DNA of 7,689 nucleotides, from positions 1 to 7,689 of the forward strand of contig JAKACF010000144.1 of assembly GCA_021821585.1 (NCBI GenBank). The letters run 5' to 3'. How positions within the stretch are numbered: the first letter of the stretch is position 1; every line of letters starts with the position of its first letter. A program made the position numbers and the translations under genes. The notes below the pieces were generated by a model. That model did not search any database and was not told the DNA's origin. It was given only the letters and a program-made list of their open reading frames with translations. Positions 5,951 through 7,689 of the stretch are shown here, piece after piece. Origin of the DNA: Actinomycetes bacterium. Lineage in GTDB: Bacteria > Actinomycetota > Acidimicrobiia > Acidimicrobiales > Bog-793.

Positions 5951-7498
5951 TCACAGCACGCGGGTGGCGTGCCCCTCGAAGTAGCGCTCGCGCAGCAGCC
6001 GCTTGTACAGCTTCCCCGCCGGAGAGCGCGGGAGCTCGTCGACGAAGTCGACCGAGCGGGGGCACTTGAAGTGGGCGAGGCGCGCCCGGCAGTACTCGAC
6101 GAGCTCGGACTCGAGCGCCTCGTCGCCCTCCTCGCCGTCGACGAGCTGGACGACCGCCTTCACCGCCTCGCCGAGGTCGTCGTCGGGCACGCCGATGACG
6201 GCGACGTCGAGGACCTTCGGGTGCGTGGCGAGGAGGTTCTCGGTCTCCTGGGGGTAGATGTTCACCCCGCCCGAGATGATCATGTGGGACGTCCGGTCGG
6301 TGAGGTAGAGGTAGCCCTCCTCGTCGAGGTAGCCGACGTCGCCGACCGTGCTCGTGTCGCCCGCCACGTTGCGCGACTCCGCCGTCTTGGCCGGGTCGCG
6401 GAAGTACTCGAAGTTCGTGGCCCCCTTGAACCAGACCGTGCCCGGCGCCCCCGTCGGGCAGGGCCGACCCTCGTCGTCGAGGACGAGCACCTCCCCGACG
6501 ACGGCCCGGCCGACGCTGCCGGGGTGCGCCAGCCACTCCGCCGAGTCGCACAGCGTGAAGCCGTTCGCCTCCGTGGCGGCGTAGTACTCGAGCAGGATCG
6601 GCCCGAACCACTCGATCATCTGCTGCTTGACCGGCACCGGGCAGGGCGCCGCGGCGTGGATGACGACCTCGAGAGACGAGACGTCGGCGGAGCGCCGGAC
6701 CTCCTCGGGCAGGCGGAGCAGGCGGGTGAACATCGTCGGCACCATCTGGGTGTGGGTCACCCTGTGTGCCGCCACGAGCTCGAGGAACGCCCGGGGCTCG
6801 AAGCGCTCCATGACGACGACCGTCGCCCCGAGGCGGAGGGCGAGGGCCACGTTTGCCTGGGGGGCGGAGTGGTAGAGGGGGGCCGGGGAGAGGTAGACCA
6901 TCTCCTCCCGGAGCCGCCAGATCGCCTTCAGCCCCTCGTGGGCGAGGAGCCGGTCACCCGGGCCGGCCTCGGGCAAGGGGCGCCAGATCCCCTTCGGCCG
7001 CCCCGTCGTCCCCGAGGAGTAGAGCATGGCCGCCCCGAGGGACTCGTCCTCGATCGGGTCGCACGGCACGCCCGCGAGGGCGGCGGCCCAGGTCTCGTAG
7101 CCGGCGAGCGCCCTCGGGCCCGAGATCACGAAGCGCTCCACCCCGGGGCACCGGGCCGGCAGGTCGGCGGCGACCCCGGCGAGCGAGCCGCCCGCGAAGA
7201 CCACGCGGGCCTGGCAGTCGTCGACCACGTAGGCGACCTCGTCGGGCGAGAGGTGCGAGTTGACGCAGGTGTAGTAGAGCCCGCTGCGCTCGGCGCCCGC
7301 CTCGGCGAGGAGCATGGCCGGCTCGTTCTCCATGAAGATGGCGACGTGGTCGCCGCGTCGCAACCCGGCGCGGCGGAGCATGTGGGCGACCTGGTTCGAC
7401 CCCGCCTCGAAGTCGCCGTAGGTGAGCACCTCGCCGCGTGCGGCCATGATGACCGCCGGGCGGTCGGGCGTGCTCCGGGCGTGCTCGGCGGCGTACAT
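5951..7498 (-). CDS. AMP-forming acyl-CoA synthetase (FadD-type fatty acid/carboxylate-CoA ligase)
   Basis: This 515-residue member of the adenylate-forming superfamily activates a carboxylic acid with ATP and then forms its CoA thioester. Visible motifs in order: the phosphate-binding loop YSSGTTGRPKG (160-170); the APLYHSAPQ segment; YYAATE (305-310, adenine-binding and Mg motif); Asp387 in GDVGYLDEEGYLYLTDR (ribose-binding) and Arg402 in the hinge region; SGGVNIYPQETEN; and Lys496 in PAGKLYKR, the catalytic lysine of adenylation. Every key residue is present and the length is normal. The N-terminus MYAAEHARSTPDRPAVIM is typical of actinobacterial FadD4-like synthetases, which supports the ATG at 7496-7498 over an open extension to 7633; TACCGT at -12 agrees. 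Acyl chain preference (fatty acid, steroid side chain or aromatic acid) cannot be told from these motifs. It ends 40 bases upstream of tricorn on the same strand, with no clear functional link. Confidence 0.95.
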   Translation of the reverse strand: MYAAEHARSTPDRPAVIMAARGEVLTYGDFEAGSNQVAHMLRRAGLRRGDHVAIFMENEPAMLLAEAGAERSGLYYTCVNSHLSPDEVAYVVDDCQARVVFAGGSLAGVAADLPARCPGVERFVISGPRALAGYETWAAALAGVPCDPIEDESLGAAMLYSSGTTGRPKGIWRPLPEAGPGDRLLAHEGLKAIWRLREEMVYLSPAPLYHSAPQANVALALRLGATVVVMERFEPRAFLELVAAHRVTHTQMVPTMFTRLLRLPEEVRRSADVSSLEVVIHAAAPCPVPVKQQMIEWFGPILLEYYAATEANGFTLCDSAEWLAHPGSVGRAVVGEVLVLDDEGRPCPTGAPGTVWFKGATNFEYFRDPAKTAESRNVAGDTSTVGDVGYLDEEGYLYLTDRTSHMIISGGVNIYPQETENLLATHPKVLDVAVIGVPDDDLGEAVKAVVQLVDGEEGDEALESELVEYCRARLAHFKCPRSVDFVDELPRSPAGKLYKRLLRERYFEGHATRVL

Positions 7499-7504
7499 GG
7501 CCGC

Positions 7505-7510
7505 ACGGTA
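7505..7510 (-). promoter_or_regulatory. Predicted -10 box of the leaderless acyl-CoA synthetase promoter
   Basis: Read on the - strand this is TACCGT, followed by GCGGCC and the ATG at 7498, which places it at -12 to -7. No -35 consensus is seen 17-18 bases upstream, where the sequence is nearly pure G and C. The same geometry is seen at the three other internal starts, which helps to choose the start codon of this gene. Confidence 0.6.
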
Positions 7511-7657
7511 CTCGCCCCGTCCCCGCACCGCCCCGGCGCTGCGGGTCCCCGGCGGCCGCACAGCGAGCGTCACGAGGAGCGGCGGAGCGAGATGGGCACA
7601 AGGGCCCTGGGCACCGGGGTGGCGCGGCGGCACCGTGGAGTGAGCAGACGAGAGGTC

Positions 7658-7664
7658 AAGGAGG
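7658..7664 (+). promoter_or_regulatory. Strong Shine-Dalgarno site of the right-edge gene
   Basis: AAGGAGG is followed by five bases (CAACG) and the ATG at 7670. This is a near-perfect match to the anti-Shine-Dalgarno of 16S rRNA at good spacing. It is the only clear ribosome binding site in the window and implies a leadered mRNA for this gene. No TANNNT box is present on the + strand in the 171-base gap upstream, so its promoter is not identified. Confidence 0.75.
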
Positions 7665-7669
7665 CAACG

Positions 7670-7689
7670 ATGAAGTGGCTCCTGTGGTT
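7670..7689 (+). CDS. Start of an unidentified gene (5' fragment, possibly a membrane or secreted protein)
   Basis: Only six complete codons are in the window, reading MKWLLW, after a strong AAGGAGG site. A Lys followed by bulky hydrophobic residues could begin a signal peptide or a transmembrane helix, but six residues cannot prove this and no function can be given. An in-frame ATG at 7592 would add 26 residues rich in Arg and Gly; no stop codon lies between. The start at 7670 is preferred because of its ribosome binding site. The gene diverges from the acyl-CoA synthetase gene. Confidence 0.6.

Noticed and set aside
2854..6069. Very long open frame (1071 codons) on the + strand, antisense to the tricorn gene
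   Set aside because: It is in exact codon register with tricorn, so it stays open simply because tricorn lacks TTA, CTA and TCA codons, which are rare in GC-rich genes. The translation is a low-complexity mix of Val, Asp, Glu, Gly and Arg with no domain, whereas the tricorn frame has all family motifs.
7499..7633. N-terminal extension of the acyl-CoA synthetase by 45 residues
   Set aside because: The family N-terminus begins at the Met encoded at 7498, which has the -10 box at -12. The extension is Pro/Arg/Gly-rich and lacks family similarity as far as I can tell.
1..7689. Mobile elements, CRISPR arrays, tRNA or rRNA genes, phage genes, defence systems
   Set aside because: I looked on both strands and found no transposase, regular repeat array, cloverleaf, integrase or target-site duplication. 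Base composition and codon use appear even across all genes, so nothing suggests recent transfer.

Overview
The window is ordinary-looking chromosomal DNA from a high-GC bacterium, most likely an actinobacterium. Third codon positions are almost always G or C, and four of the five gene starts visible here look leaderless, with an actinobacterial TANNNT -10 box exactly 12 to 7 bases before the start codon. An intact tricorn core protease and a FadD-type acyl-CoA synthetase fit that group. A deep lineage such as Acidimicrobiia is possible but cannot be fixed from the sequence alone.

Layout from left to right: (1) the 3' end of an EAL-domain gene (cyclic-di-GMP phosphodiesterase type) on the + strand; (2) a GNAT acetyltransferase on the - strand, whose stop codon overlaps that of the EAL gene in one CTAG; (3) a 56-base divergent promoter region with two back-to-back leaderless promoters and a perfect 7-bp inverted repeat; (4) an S9 family alpha/beta-hydrolase peptidase with a beta-propeller on the + strand; (5) a 36-base convergent gap with a GC-rich hairpin; (6) a full-length tricorn protease on the - strand (GTG start); (7) an AMP-forming acyl-CoA synthetase on the - strand, 40 bases upstream of tricorn; (8) a 171-base divergent gap, then the first bases of a + strand gene that has a strong Shine-Dalgarno site. 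No stretch over 300 bases lacks a gene.

The central theme is intracellular peptide breakdown. Tricorn cuts oligopeptides to very short peptides. The S9 enzyme, of the acylaminoacyl-peptidase/oligopeptidase type, could act on similar substrates, and the GNAT shares its promoter region. Neither large peptidase has a visible signal peptide, so both probably act in the cytoplasm. The acyl-CoA synthetase belongs to lipid or carboxylic-acid activation and has no obvious link to peptide turnover beyond its position. I see no mobile element, CRISPR array, tRNA, rRNA or phage gene, and no convincing new defence or biosynthetic system. The most distinctive signals are the consistent leaderless promoter architecture and the divergent GNAT/S9 control region.
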